Source: a virus. Taken from it: a DNA stretch of 46,167 bases. The stretch spans positions 1 to 46,167 of IMG/VR virus record IMGVR_UViG_3300025759_000163. The stretch is one strand, 5' to 3'. The position numbers and the translations under genes were made by a program. This document shows positions 8,801 to 19,900 of the stretch, in pieces. How positions within the stretch are numbered: position 1 is the stretch's first letter; each line of letters begins with the position of its first letter. The notes beneath the pieces are model-generated. The model saw nothing but the letters and a program-made list of their open reading frames with translations. It ran no database searches and was not told the DNA's origin.

Positions 8801-9812
8801 AAATGATATATCTGAAAGAAGTTATGATTTAAATTTACATTATAAAGTATCTACTCAACAAAATGGATATTTATTTGCTAGTAATACTCATCACGAACAA
8901 ATTAAAAATGCAGATAATTATTTATTTAGAAGTAAACCGGGTAAATACTCTATATTTGACTGGACAAGAGATTTTACCATACTCCCTATGACTCCTACTT
9001 GTTTAAAAGGTTTTATGGGTAAAGTATACTCTTTTAACCATAGTATGTTTAGTATTATAAACCCTGAAAGTTTATTTATAGAAGACACAATAGAAGGCAT
9101 AGGATGTTTAAGCCAGCACAGTATTAAAATTTCTGATGCTGGTATGTTTTGGTGTGATTATAAAAATATATATATATCAAGCCCTAAAATACTACCTATT
9201 GGAGATACTATAAAAGAAGTAGAAACTTACGGATGGAATAATCTAACTAAAGAAGCTAAAGACACTATTCGTATAGGGTATGATGCTTTACGTAATTCTT
9301 TCTTAATATTTTTCACACTTGGTGATGAACATAAATGTTGGGCATATTCTGTAACTAGAAATAGATGGGATTTATGGGATACTGAACATAAAATAGAAGA
9401 TACAGTAGATATGGATAGCGGTGGGTGTTTAATTCTTCAAGATGATAATACGATTGTTCATTATTTAGGTCACCCAACTAATAAAAGAAACTGGTATTGG
9501 GAATCTAAAAAACTTACTTATGGTAGAGATTTACAAGAAAAAAGAATTAGAAATGTTAAAATATCATCTAATAGCAGAGCTGATAGTACAGTGCAGTATA
9601 AAGTAGATAATAATTATAGTAGTTGGAACAATGGAATTGATATAAGTACTAAGTTTCCCGGAGCTGAGAATAGTGCTATAAAACTTTCTTCATCAGATGG
9701 TGTAAAACATTATTGGGCAAAATACAAAATTTCTGGTACTAATGACAATAGTGGTAAAAATACAAAAGTATTTGGCTTAAGTACTATTTACAAAGCTAAA
9801 AGGTATAAATAA
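5829..9812 (+). CDS. Large tail/stabilisation protein (P22 gp10-like or tail-tube nozzle candidate)
   Basis: 1327 residues. The N-terminal ~120 residues look like a beta-sandwich. The rest is Thr/Ser/Asn-rich beta sequence, and the C-terminal third has propeller-like blades (segments such as MFWCDYKNIYISSP, then CWAYSVTRNRWDLWDT). Podovirus tail nozzle and DNA-stabilisation proteins of the P22 gp10 / T7 gp12 type share this style of repeated Trp/Tyr beta blades. No enzymatic motif seen. This assignment rests on sequence style and position and is uncertain; a large host-contact or baseplate-like protein is the alternative. Confidence 0.55.
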   Translation: MPITASTNNNFNKISISGTYTGTKDKDFKIKVSATGSTNKWRWKYKEESGVWSDWQITATAIVVDTDIALSDGVVIKFTNANQSMYNVDDKWTFTAYANFNISGATNETKFHFMDTIVRGDETDLVLFSKAGNVSLIKNFESPEPEFSPEITSIHSFDDLHAEKKNKELYISTGKDLAPKWVGYSGNNGFEGTVDENFITAEALDKFDSSDRPNSEVFDKYVSLRGGVANTTDSKLLVGINTEGDRASKDLMIYNVIDNKLYKFPLSEQPIAIRKWHKKNSAYEESHYGAEGIALLLPSSVNDGNRQAIAEIQFWHIPNTGNIGENANLEKRLYFEAPTGQGINKFFDFLIIPNTNTIQTASTDYTLILATNVAGRDYNSGQAHTYEWLWKLDSSDYDWEAEPSDELINDSNYVNITPKVDFSEHNDENWSQTELPEGGWCYLADNFYNTHMEASGAQWQRRKVIPAGSTNSGLHQRITDFPRLHCLEFGGYDANGENPVIMWTARFRKPSPDNVNFNYERDPYNLPSSTSDLFDKIFTSTEVASAGTDTNGNSIYPRNMAVYGPVLSDASTTEATRIYRAVEWGTYAIPFRSTSGFQQHKLFCHFQDWATSTSVRDLFASRVHHGEQLPFWLTSADFGNSSSPEFQMIVPSQSPNFDLRGRFQIYGDEDDNGARMGLYYYKSGVAEILNFQWNDGTGSYHAPAGTPYSGVKHPGVFPNRLSTVYDVFNKNIPADPPTTTVDTSGLPSGSNHAPKISGDAVQVHDLSDNDDIVGDLVLVDKNKADDKVRWRLAEGYRQLDMAVGSGDPPPDKWYPRGNEAIYINAVPFGSALTKAMYKLDFQPTGTDINATSEIGTSASFISIDVPESGQPTTTWKGPDNIKKLFYKIAFIYDGYQETPLLQATGLWDHSSALTHQRYIDITISDNYPLNQRITGVALYRAFDSDDTSTDPETLYRFIEEIPMYQFNFSSNSDWTFRVTDTGDSEATYEALNDISERSYDLNLHYKVSTQQNGYLFASNTHHEQIKNADNYLFRSKPGKYSIFDWTRDFTILPMTPTCLKGFMGKVYSFNHSMFSIINPESLFIEDTIEGIGCLSQHSIKISDAGMFWCDYKNIYISSPKILPIGDTIKEVETYGWNNLTKEAKDTIRIGYDALRNSFLIFFTLGDEHKCWAYSVTRNRWDLWDTEHKIEDTVDMDSGGCLILQDDNTIVHYLGHPTNKRNWYWESKKLTYGRDLQEKRIRNVKISSNSRADSTVQYKVDNNYSSWNNGIDISTKFPGAENSAIKLSSSDGVKHYWAKYKISGTNDNSGKNTKVFGLSTIYKAKRYK

Positions 9813-10081
9813 TGGGTAAGTTAGTAACGACAAAAAGAACTAGAAGCCTATCTGGAACACACACGCTTAGTGAATCTAATAGAGATATTGAAGATGCATT
9901 AGATAAACAAGCTGATTTAACTGATAGTAAAACTTCTAATAGTGAAGAAAAATTTGCTAAAGACGGTACTATGAGGATAACAAATGATGGGCAAAACTAT
10001 TATTTAGAAGTAAAAACTAAAGACGGATGGATAGTAAGTGATAATTCATCTGCAAGTGGATTTAAATTTAAAAAGCAATAG
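9812..10081 (+). CDS. Hypothetical small structural protein
   Basis: 89 residues, coupled by a TAATG overlap to the gene before. A helical N-terminal half (RDIEDALDKQADLTD) is followed by a beta segment with DGTMRITNDGQNYYLEVKTKDGW, as in small fibre or tail-knob modules. No family recognised. Confidence 0.6.
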   Translation: MGKLVTTKRTRSLSGTHTLSESNRDIEDALDKQADLTDSKTSNSEEKFAKDGTMRITNDGQNYYLEVKTKDGWIVSDNSSASGFKFKKQ

Positions 10082-10089
10082 GAGAAAGT

Positions 10090-11370
10090 ATGGGATTTTT
10101 TGATAAAATAAGAAAATTTAGACCAATGGATATACTTGAAAAAGCTCAAGGACTTGATGGTATGCCTACTGGTGATGATGTTTTAGCTCGATATAAAAAA
10201 TATGGAATAGATTACGGACCCGCAGAAGAAGGTGAAGCACCTACTTTATATGACCGAGGTCAAGAAATGATGGATAGGGACTCTGCTTACAATCAAAGTA
10301 TCAGAGCTCAAATGGAATCATCAAGTGCTGATGCACAAGCAGAAGCCATGAGACAACAACAGCGTATGATAGCTATGGGTGGCTCTAATGTACCTGCTAG
10401 TGTTTTAGCGGCTCAAGGTTTACAGTCTGCTAATCAAGCTCAAGCTATGACAGCTCAACAATTTGAGCAAGGACAAATGGCTAGAGAGCAAAGAGGTATG
10501 GGTGTACTGTCAGGCGCTATGGCTAATCAAGCTCAGTTAGTACAGCAAGCTATGGGTGCTGACCAAGCTAGAAATATGGCTAAAAGAAACGCATACCAAC
10601 AAGGTCTTGGTATAATGGGTAATCTCTATAATATGGCTGGAGATACTGCTCAAACAGCAGGTATGGCTATGATGGGTATACCTCCTGTTCCTGCTCAAAA
10701 AGGTGGTTATATGAAAGGCTATCAGAAAGGTGGTGAGGCTAAATTTAAACCTCATATGATGTATAAGGGCACTGATGAAGTTATGGCTGAAACATATCAA
10801 GACCATTTAGATTTAAAAGAAAAAGGATATAGTCATTCTAAAGGTATGATGTATGGTGGTGAAGTAAAGAAAATGCAGACAGGTGATTTTGTTAAATCAG
10901 GTGGATTACTAGGTATGCTTCAAGAATATTACAATGAAAATAAACCGGACACATCAGGTGGTTTACTTGGTATGGCTGGTAGGAGTGCAGAAGATGGTAT
11001 GTTAAGTGACATAGCTATGAAAGCTGGTAGTGGTTATCAGAAAACAGCAGACTATTTTTCTCCAGACCAAGAAAGAGCATTAGATAAAATTAATGAAAGA
11101 TTTGGTAACTATATGGATGAAGAAGTTACTAGTGATGTAGATGGTGCTACAGCAGTAAGGAGAGGAGATATGTGGAAAGGTAAGGCTTTAAAAGGAGTTG
11201 GAAGTATATTAAAAGGTCTTGGTGAAGGTTCTAAGGAACTATCTATGCCCGGATATTTAATGGCTAAAAATCTTAATTTAGACGTAATAAGTGGACAGCA
11301 AGAAGGCGGTTATCAAAATAGCGTATTAAATAGAATACCAATGAGAGTAGGAGGTGGTAAAATTGGCTAA
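10090..11370 (+). CDS. Probable internal virion protein, Gln/Ala/Met-rich
   Basis: 426 residues. Residues ~65-175 are a long Ala/Gln/Met-rich helical region typical of podovirus internal core and ejection proteins. The remainder holds glycine and lysine-rich repeats (MKGYQKGG, then two SGGLLGM copies). It is the first of four genes ending in the giant 2876-residue protein, an arrangement like T7/N4 internal proteins that are ejected into the host. Function is inferred from composition and location. Confidence 0.6.
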   Translation: MGFFDKIRKFRPMDILEKAQGLDGMPTGDDVLARYKKYGIDYGPAEEGEAPTLYDRGQEMMDRDSAYNQSIRAQMESSSADAQAEAMRQQQRMIAMGGSNVPASVLAAQGLQSANQAQAMTAQQFEQGQMAREQRGMGVLSGAMANQAQLVQQAMGADQARNMAKRNAYQQGLGIMGNLYNMAGDTAQTAGMAMMGIPPVPAQKGGYMKGYQKGGEAKFKPHMMYKGTDEVMAETYQDHLDLKEKGYSHSKGMMYGGEVKKMQTGDFVKSGGLLGMLQEYYNENKPDTSGGLLGMAGRSAEDGMLSDIAMKAGSGYQKTADYFSPDQERALDKINERFGNYMDEEVTSDVDGATAVRRGDMWKGKALKGVGSILKGLGEGSKELSMPGYLMAKNLNLDVISGQQEGGYQNSVLNRIPMRVGGGKIG

Positions 11371-12808
11371 TAAATATAGTCCGTATCCCGGAGATACAAT
11401 ACCAGCAATATTAGAAGACGGTGAATATGTATTAAATAGAAATGCTGTAAAAGCTATAGGTAAAGACAAGTTGGATAGAATTAACCACGTAGAAGAGCCT
11501 AGATTTGCTCAAAATGGAGGTTTTATGGAAAATGCAGGTTTCCCTACGCAAAATAAATTTAAGCTCGGTTTAGCCCGTAAAATGGCTAATGGTGGTATTG
11601 CAACTCGAGATGCTCAACAAAGAAGAAATTATATAAACTATATGCAAGGACCTAAAGAATTACAAGGTCCTCCACAAAATCCTAATGATAGATACATAAG
11701 TGATAGAGAAGCTGAACTTAGAGGTTTTGGCGAAGACCCTTATTATGAAGCTGACTATATAAGTGATGAACAAGCTAGTAAAATGGGTTTTGATATACCT
11801 GAAAATGTACAAGGACCAGTAGAAAAATTAATGCTTCAAAATCTTAACTTAGACAACTACGTAGATGAGTTTGGAATGACTGGTGGCAATTTAAATCTTC
11901 CTAGACCATCAGATAGTTTTGAAATTAGAAAAAGTGATAATCAAATGTATCCTTCTAGAGTTGAACCAGATACAATAAACATACCTAAAAGTATGGCTAA
12001 AGCTCTTGTAAAAAAATACCTAGCTCCTAATATAGAAAAAACTTTAGAAAATGTTGAACCATTTATAGAATCTGTTACTGAAGGCAGTTTAGATGCAGGT
12101 GAAAAACTTTTAAAAGGTAGTGGTGAAAAATCTTTAAAAGCTAGTAGCGATATTATTAAACAAGTACGAGAAGGTCAAAAAGGGACTTCTAGATTCCTTG
12201 GTAATCTCGGGAAAGCTTTTAAGAAAGGTAGAGATAGTACTAAGAGTAATAGTAAAACCGTTAAAACAAGTAAAAGTAATACTAATAGTACTAAAGAGTC
12301 TGATAAAATAAAAGAAAAAGTTACAAAGAAAAATAACAAAGAGCAACCATTTATAGGACCTATGCCATTTATAGGACCTATGCCTAAAGAAGATAGTCCA
12401 ATAAGCGATGCTCGATTGACAAGCTATGGTATGCAAGAAGGTGGTGATGTAATGGATAGAAGTACAGCTAAAAGTATAGGCGTACCTAATGTAGATAAGA
12501 GAATGCAAAGGAGACTACAGCAAATAAGACTGCAAATGCAACAACAGAAATTATTAAAGCATAGGTCTGGTGGAGATATTGGACTATACAATAGGCATGT
12601 AAAAGCTCGAGAGGAGAGTGGAGATTTTTTAACTAAAAAACAGATTGATGATACATTCAAGTATTTTATAAAAAGACAATCTGGAGATATACCTAGAATG
12701 CAACAAGGTGGTATGGTTAATAGCACTGGTGATAATATGAGTGGAGTACAGATGAATAGTCGAAGGTTATTAAATATGGCTAAAAGGAGAAAAAATGTCA
12801 GAGGTTAA
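11363..12808 (+). CDS. Structural/ejection protein with GEYVLNRNAV motif; TTG start preferred
   Basis: About 481 residues from a TTG at 11363, which lies 7 bases after a strong AGGAGGT; the in-frame GTG at 11354 overlaps that ribosome site and is less likely. The N-terminal motif TIPAILEDGEYVLNRNAV is seen in many phage tape-measure-like and internal structural proteins. It continues with low-complexity, Ser/Lys-rich helical sequence and a Met/Gln-rich C-terminus. A duplicated FIGPMP unit lies in the middle. Role inferred: internal virion protein or scaffold for ejection. Confidence 0.6.
   Translation: MANKYSPYPGDTIPAILEDGEYVLNRNAVKAIGKDKLDRINHVEEPRFAQNGGFMENAGFPTQNKFKLGLARKMANGGIATRDAQQRRNYINYMQGPKELQGPPQNPNDRYISDREAELRGFGEDPYYEADYISDEQASKMGFDIPENVQGPVEKLMLQNLNLDNYVDEFGMTGGNLNLPRPSDSFEIRKSDNQMYPSRVEPDTINIPKSMAKALVKKYLAPNIEKTLENVEPFIESVTEGSLDAGEKLLKGSGEKSLKASSDIIKQVREGQKGTSRFLGNLGKAFKKGRDSTKSNSKTVKTSKSNTNSTKESDKIKEKVTKKNNKEQPFIGPMPFIGPMPKEDSPISDARLTSYGMQEGGDVMDRSTAKSIGVPNVDKRMQRRLQQIRLQMQQQKLLKHRSGGDIGLYNRHVKAREESGDFLTKKQIDDTFKYFIKRQSGDIPRMQQGGMVNSTGDNMSGVQMNSRRLLNMAKRRKNVRG
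12347..12382 (+). repeat. Tandem 18-bp duplication inside a structural gene
   Basis: Two perfect, adjacent copies of an 18-base unit (12347-12364 and 12365-12382) encode the repeated hexapeptide (P)FIGPM. The identical third-codon bases suggest a recent duplication. Confidence 0.9.
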
Positions 12809-13907
12809 AAGTTTAAATTTATCTGGTGGTTACGACCCGATGAGGTCTGTTGATAGAGAAAGCTATGCAGATAAAGTAAGGAAGACTAGTCAAATGGTAT
12901 TGTCTCAAGCTATGGGTCAATATCAAATGAAACAAGCTCAGCAAAATATAGAAAACCAGCAAACTATGAGAAGGGCTGATGAATATTTTGGTGAAAATAT
13001 GAATAAATTTATGTCTAGTTCTGCTAATATAAAAGACCCTAAAAGCTGGAGTTTTAATACTGGAGAAACAAGAGAAAGAGCTTTTAATGATTACAGAGAT
13101 AAGGTAGGCGGTAATTACTCAGCTTTTAACCAAGCTTGGTCTCAAAAGCAAAACGCTGAATCTCAAGCTTTAATTAGGAGTCTTGGAGAATGGAGAAAAG
13201 AAGTTGGTGATGATGATGAATTTAAAAATATGTATAGTGAATGGTTTGATAACTTACCAGAAACAACTAGAAATAATTTAATGTCTAATGCCAATCAGGA
13301 ATTGTATACAAATTTAAGTTCTTATTATAAACCAGAAAAAGATAGGCAAGGTTTATTGGAAAAATATGTGAAGCCTGTAGGTTATGGAGCCTCCGCACTT
13401 TTTTCACCTGCAATATATCGTGGATTAAAAACGAAACTTGGCTTTGGACCTAAAACTCCCGAAGGTATAAAAAACGAAGCAGGAGAGATAAAAAATAAAA
13501 GAAAGTCTAAGGGTAAAAAAGTAAAAACATCAGGAGCAAAAGTTACCTCTCAAGATATTTATAAAGGTGAAGGTAAGAAAGTAAATATAAGAGAGTTAAT
13601 GAATAGAAGCTCTAAAGTAGGTGGTACTGAAGAAAAGAATTTTATAAATAAAGTTAAACAAAATTTTTCTAAAGCCGCGACTGGTAAAAATAGTAAAAAT
13701 TTTATGAAAAGATTAATAAAAATCACAAATAATCCTACTGTTAAAAAGAAATTAACTAAGGTAGCCGCTAAAGGAGCCGCTAAAGCTACTGCTTCCGGAG
13801 CAACTGGCGTTGGTGCTCCATTAAGTGTTATATTTGGATTGTTAACAGTAAAGGAAATATATGATTTGTACAATGACCCTGAAATACAAAGCATGTTAGA
13901 TGGCTAG
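12795..13907 (+). CDS. Probable internal virion protein with hydrophobic C-terminus
   Basis: 370 residues. The first ~110 are Gln-rich and helical; residues ~225-310 are strongly basic; the C-terminal ~60 are Ala/Gly-rich and hydrophobic (KGAAKATASGATGVG, then a VIFGLLTV segment), so they may contact membrane. Overlaps the previous gene by 14 bases and the giant gene by 8. Composition and place suggest an ejected core protein that helps DNA or protein cross the envelope. No family recognised. Confidence 0.6.
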   Translation: MSEVKSLNLSGGYDPMRSVDRESYADKVRKTSQMVLSQAMGQYQMKQAQQNIENQQTMRRADEYFGENMNKFMSSSANIKDPKSWSFNTGETRERAFNDYRDKVGGNYSAFNQAWSQKQNAESQALIRSLGEWRKEVGDDDEFKNMYSEWFDNLPETTRNNLMSNANQELYTNLSSYYKPEKDRQGLLEKYVKPVGYGASALFSPAIYRGLKTKLGFGPKTPEGIKNEAGEIKNKRKSKGKKVKTSGAKVTSQDIYKGEGKKVNIRELMNRSSKVGGTEEKNFINKVKQNFSKAATGKNSKNFMKRLIKITNNPTVKKKLTKVAAKGAAKATASGATGVGAPLSVIFGLLTVKEIYDLYNDPEIQSMLDG

Positions 13908-16900
13908 ACTTACACCTGAGGGTTGGCAACCTAGTGCCGAAAGAAAGCAAATATCTGACGCTGTATATCAATACACTATTAACCCTACTAATTTTCAAGA
14001 TGATAGTTCGCTTGATGATTTAGAATTACACGCATCGCATTATGGTATTCCATTTGCAAGAAGTAAGGAACATCAAGATAGTCTTATATCTAGAACCCTA
14101 GGTGAAGTTGGTAAAGGATTTGCTGAAGGTATTACAGCAAACTTATGGAAAGGAGAGCCTCCTGCTCCCAGTGATAATGTAGCTAAGATAGCTAGGCAAC
14201 TTGGTTCTGTAGCTGGTTTTATGGGCTACATACCGGGTAGAAAATACTTACCTATCTTATCTAAAGTTAAAAACCTTAGTTTACCTATGTATGCATCTAC
14301 CAAGGCTACTAAAGCTGTTGGTAAAGCTATAAACCCATTAATAAAACAAACTAATAAAGAAGTAAAGGATTTTTTAACAGGTAGCGTAATATCTGATGTT
14401 GTACAGGGTGGTTTTCAGATGGGTGTTGCTTCTGCTGTATCTGGAGAATGGAAAGATGGTGTTGGCACTATACTTAAAAATGCTGGATATGGTAGTTTAT
14501 ATGGTGGTGTAGCTCGTGGTATAGGTAATATGAAAGGGTTTGGAAAGAGAATAACAGTAGACCAGTTAGATAAATCTACTGGTGCTCCAAAGCTTTCTAA
14601 GCTTGCTGACGGACAAAAAATTGATTTATCTATGCGAGTATTAGCTAATGGTACTTTTGATGCTTTAAGTGCTAAAATGCAAGGTCAAACTACACCTGAG
14701 CAAGTTTATAATTTTATTATGGGTGGATTTTTAGGTTGGAGAGATTTACCGTTATCAACAAGGACTAGTCAAGAATTTATATGGAAAACTTTAAGAGATA
14801 AAACTATAGAAGACCCTGAATTGCATCCTGATTGGGAGAATTATACTCCAGAAATGCATGAGATTATTAAAAAAGATATGGATTTTTATTTTGGTCCACA
14901 AGAAGCTAGGGGTGTTGTTGCTAAACTTTTAGAAAATAAAGGAATAATAAGTGAAGAAGAATTTTATAAAAGTATTGGGAAACAATTAGGTGCAGATTTT
15001 GAGAAAGGACCTGATGGTGTTCCAATTAAAAAACTTACTAATAAAGATGTAGAAGAGTATGTAAAAGATTATACTGATAATGGTGCTACTAAAGATTTAG
15101 ACGACCTTGATATGCATATTAGCGATGTAAGAGACCTTGTTGGTAAAGGTCAACCTGTTGTTAATTGGGTTAGCTCTCATTTAAAACCTAAAAATGAATT
15201 TGAAAAAATAGGTATGAGTGCTGATTTATTTGCTCAATGGAAAAGATATTTTGAACAAGGTGAAGATGGTGTAAAGCCAAAAGATAATGCCGAAAATGAG
15301 ATGTATAGATACATCAATGGAAAGTTTGGAATTAAATTAAACGACGAAGGTAAGGGGTGGTGGAGAAGATTCGCTGAAGAGCAAAGAAAAAGAATTTTTG
15401 TACCTCAATTAACTGTAGTAGATGGAGTAGCAAGTTTTTTAAGTGGTAATATAAATGCGGTTGGTAATAAAAAAGATGTACATTTTCAAAGACCTATTAT
15501 AGGAGATGTTTTATATTCTCAGTATCCAGAAACAGTAGGGAAAGATTTCTTTACTTATCTTGACCATATAATATATAATGGGAAAGAATATACAATAAGA
15601 GGTGCTGAAAAAGGTATATTTAGAGACTTGCTTCAAAAAGCTGAAAATGAAAGAAAGGGACCTCTTGAAGGAGAAGAAATAGGTCTCATACAAGAGCAAT
15701 CTAAAAGTATATTTAAGTCTAATATTGATGCTGTTAATGAAAGGCTTGATAAAGAGGGATATTACTATGTAGGTGGTAAAGGTGATAAAGATGCTATGTA
15801 TTTCGTTCAAAAACACCCCTTTATAGCGAATAAAAAGAATAAAGATGGTAAAGGTACACTTCAAGTTTTAAAAGCTTTATATCAGCATTCAAAAGCAAAT
15901 GGTTTTACAAAAAAACCTAATGTAGAAAGTTTTATAAAGGAACTAGAATTAGACACTCAATATTTAAAAGATAGTGTAGCTAGTAATGTTTTATATGATA
16001 TGACTTGGAATGGCTTTAAAATAGCTGACCAATTAAAATCAGGAGATGTTAGAACTACTACATTGATAAAAGATTTGTTAAGCGTAATGAAGAATAGCGG
16101 TAAGTTTTTAAATAGTGCAAAAGCTTACAACAAAAGAGCTCAAATATGGTTTAATACTGGAATTAGTAGTAATGCAGATAATGTAAGTAAGTTAATAAAA
16201 AGCGTACCTGTAGTAAATGGTAATTTAAAAATAAAAATATTTGATGATGATAAAAAAGGTAACCTTGTTGGGAGAGGTGATACTCAAACAGAATTTACAG
16301 ATGGTGCTATACTTGGTTTAAAAGATGTTATAAAAGCATTAAACATTGACAAAGGAATGCCTACAGATGGTAATGTTAATAAAAGCTTTATAGTTAGTCC
16401 TGATGAAAGTTATGGAGCTTTGCTTGGTAAATACATGATACACGAACCTAGTAAAGCAACTTCTGATAAAATGAAGAAAGAAGGAGTTCATCTATTATTA
16501 CCTGAGTCAGCAGTAAAGCAAATGGGTTTTAGGAAATTTGACACTGTTTATGATTTACCTATAGAACATATTAGAACTACTATGTCTGAAATAACAAGTA
16601 GTAAATATATAAAACCTCAAAGACTACCTAAACAGATGATGACTGTTTTAAGCGCTGTTGATGGTAATAACTCTGATTTATTTAAACAAATGTATGAAGA
16701 CTTTAGCGGTGCAAGTAAAAATGGAACAGAACAAGGTAGAAATATATTAGAAAAATTTAAATTAGACCCTGCAAAAAATGAAAAAGATTTAATTGATAAT
16801 TATGATGAAATACCTATAAGTCAATTGTTTGATATTATAAGGAATCCTAATTATGAAAGTGCATCAGCAGGTCTTATGCAAAAAATACTTAAAATACAAG

Positions 16901-19900
16901 ATGACCATTATAGAAATACAACAGAAGAATCTGAATATAGTAGGGATGAATTATCAGAAGAAAGAATTAGCTTAGTAGAATATAATACTATAGTAGAAAG
17001 GTTAGCGTCTCTATACCCTAAAGGTAGTACTGGTGGATTGATGCATAAATTCATTAGAGACTTTAGAATGGTAGCTTTAAAAAACTATGCTGTACATAGT
17101 GCAACTAGACCTAAGTTAAAAGGTAGTGCTGTAGCTCGTATTAGACCTTGGGATGAAGGTATGAAAAGCACTATGGACGATATAAATAATGATAGTAACA
17201 AAGTATTCTATCTTGATAATGGTCATAAGAAAATACTTTTATATGATTCTAGATTTAAAAATGGTGAAGCTACTCTAGAAGAAGTGTTTAATATGTCTAA
17301 GGATAAAAATTTAAACAAGGATGATATAGAAGATTATAAAGAGATGATTCGGGGTGTATTAACAAGAGTTCCTATGGATAGTATGAGTGGCGCAAATGTT
17401 CTTAGGCTGGGTGGTTTTACTGGGATAGATGGTTATGGAGTGTTAATGCACCCTAGAGTTATGAGGGCTCTTGGTGGTGCTGATTTAGACGGTGATAAAG
17501 CATTTATATTTTTTGGTGGTGAAGGCGGTATGAAGCCTGAATATAAAAAAATGTATGAAGAAGCTAGGGATGAATTTTTTGATAAAAAAAGAGAAATGCA
17601 TAATAAAGATGAAAAGGATAAACTTAACCCTAAAAAAACAGTTAGAGAATTATTTACCGTAAGTGATAAAGATTATCTAGATAAAGCTAGTAATAATGCT
17701 AATTATTATAATCCTATATGGCGTAAAGCGATGAGCGATGGAGCAAGTTCTGGTAGGGATGTACTTGGAACTGCTGTTAATACACGTAGTGCTATATTAG
17801 GGGCTTATAATGCTATCACAAATATGGTCAGCAAAGTAAATAAAGTAGAGTTATTTAGATTAATGGAGGATGGTAGTAGGGGTAAATCTATAATAAAAAA
17901 AGATGAAAAAGGCAATATAAGTTATATATTAAATTATAAATCAAGTTACAATAGAAAAGATGGTTCAGTAGGTTATTTTTTTAAAAGAATAATTATGGAT
18001 TTAAAGCCCGAAAATATGGATATATTCAAACAGAGGTCTAGAGCTGCAATAGCTATAGGTTCTGACCCTATGGATGAAGCTGGAGTAAAATCTGCAAGCG
18101 ATTTTAAACAAATAATGTTAGAGCCTCTATTTGATATTAAGCAAGAAGTTTATAAAAAAGGTAAGTATGTACCTGATAAATATAGTCAAAACTCAATAAA
18201 TATATTGCCTAAAACTCTTATAGGGGATTTTTTAAGTGTTAATTCAGCTTTATATGGAAAAAATAGCGCTACTGGCTTAAGGTATACTTATTCTGATATT
18301 AAATCAATAATTTCTAAATTAACAAAATTACCAAAAAGTGCAGAAAATAACGTGATGGTAAATTTAGCTAAAGATATTAATGATATTAATTGGAGTGATA
18401 ATTTATTTAGAAAAGTAGACAGAAGAGCTTTAGGACAAATGTATCAAGAACATAGAGATAATCTTGATAAATTTGAATGGTTAAAACCTATATTAAATAG
18501 AACTACTTTTGCTGTAAAGCCTAGTAGGATTGCTGAGTATGTTTTTGGTAAAAATATGTGGAGTGATATTCACTTAAAAAAATACTTAGAAAACGACGAA
18601 GCTTGGGCAGACTTATTTTTAAATAGCCCTAAAGATAGATATAACGAACTAGATGTTCCTTATAATTTAAAAGCAAATACTACTTATAAAAGAACTTTAG
18701 AATCAGATATGAAGGAAGAGGATATAGTTAAAGCTATTAGCCCTGAATGGAGAAGTTCTTGGATAGACTATATGGTTTTAAAGTCTGAAGATTTTTTAGT
18801 AAACGATATGAGCGATATTACGACGATAAATAGAATTGTAGATATTGTTAAAGAAGGTAATATTAATCCAGCTAGGATAGATGAAATTTTTAAAAGAGCA
18901 GAATATATAAAGAACCAAAGCTATCATAAGATGCAAAATAGAAAATCTCAAGTTGATAAATTGGAGTTTGACTTTATAGGACACAATGAAAGAACTATAA
19001 ATGATATTTCTGATTTTAAAACTAGTACTGATAAAGTTAGTGCTGGAGCTGATAATGTTCTTATTGATATAATGATAAAAGATTTTATTAAGGATAAAGA
19101 ATTAAATACTAAAGAAAAAGAACTTTTTGACACAATGCTGATGGGAAGTTTAACTAGAGGTGATTTAAAAAAAGAACAAACCTTAAAGAAAAATATAAGG
19201 AAATTAAAAAGAGGTAGAAATTGGGGTGGTAAAAAAGCTCAATATCAAGAAGCATTGTTAAAAGATTTACAAAAAGACGCTGAAAGCACATCATTAATGA
19301 AGGTGGGATTAAATAGCAAAATAGTAAGTAATGAAAATATAAAAAAATACTTTGATGAATATGAAAAACTATTTAAAAAGTCATCTACTAAACTTACAGA
19401 TGAAGAAATAAAAACAATTGAAGAATCATTGCTTCCTGATAAAGGTTCAGATAAGATAGTAAATTTATTAACTGCTAATGGTAAAAGAGTTGAAGGAAGT
19501 ATACTTGAGCAATCTGATTTAGATAAAGCTCAACGTAGATTTTTAGATGAATTAGACCCTTTTTTAAATTTAGGTAAAGCTGATATTAAAGACCCTGAGA
19601 TAAATGAATTGTACCTTGATTTAAAAAGACATTTAGATAATATGCATAATGTAGATGCTAAAAACATTAACTGGTTATTTAGAACTGTTGCTGGTAAAAA
19701 TATAAACCTAGCTAATAAAATTGATTTAGAAGCTTTTAGAAATTATTTAGATGATATGAATACCCCTAGTTTTTGGAGAAGAAGTTGGGATTATATTACT
19801 GGTAAAAACCCAACCGAAATAAAAAGAGCTTATTATATGCAGTTTCCTGCTACAGTAGATAAAGACTTAGCCACTAGCCCTGCATTTAGACAATTACAAG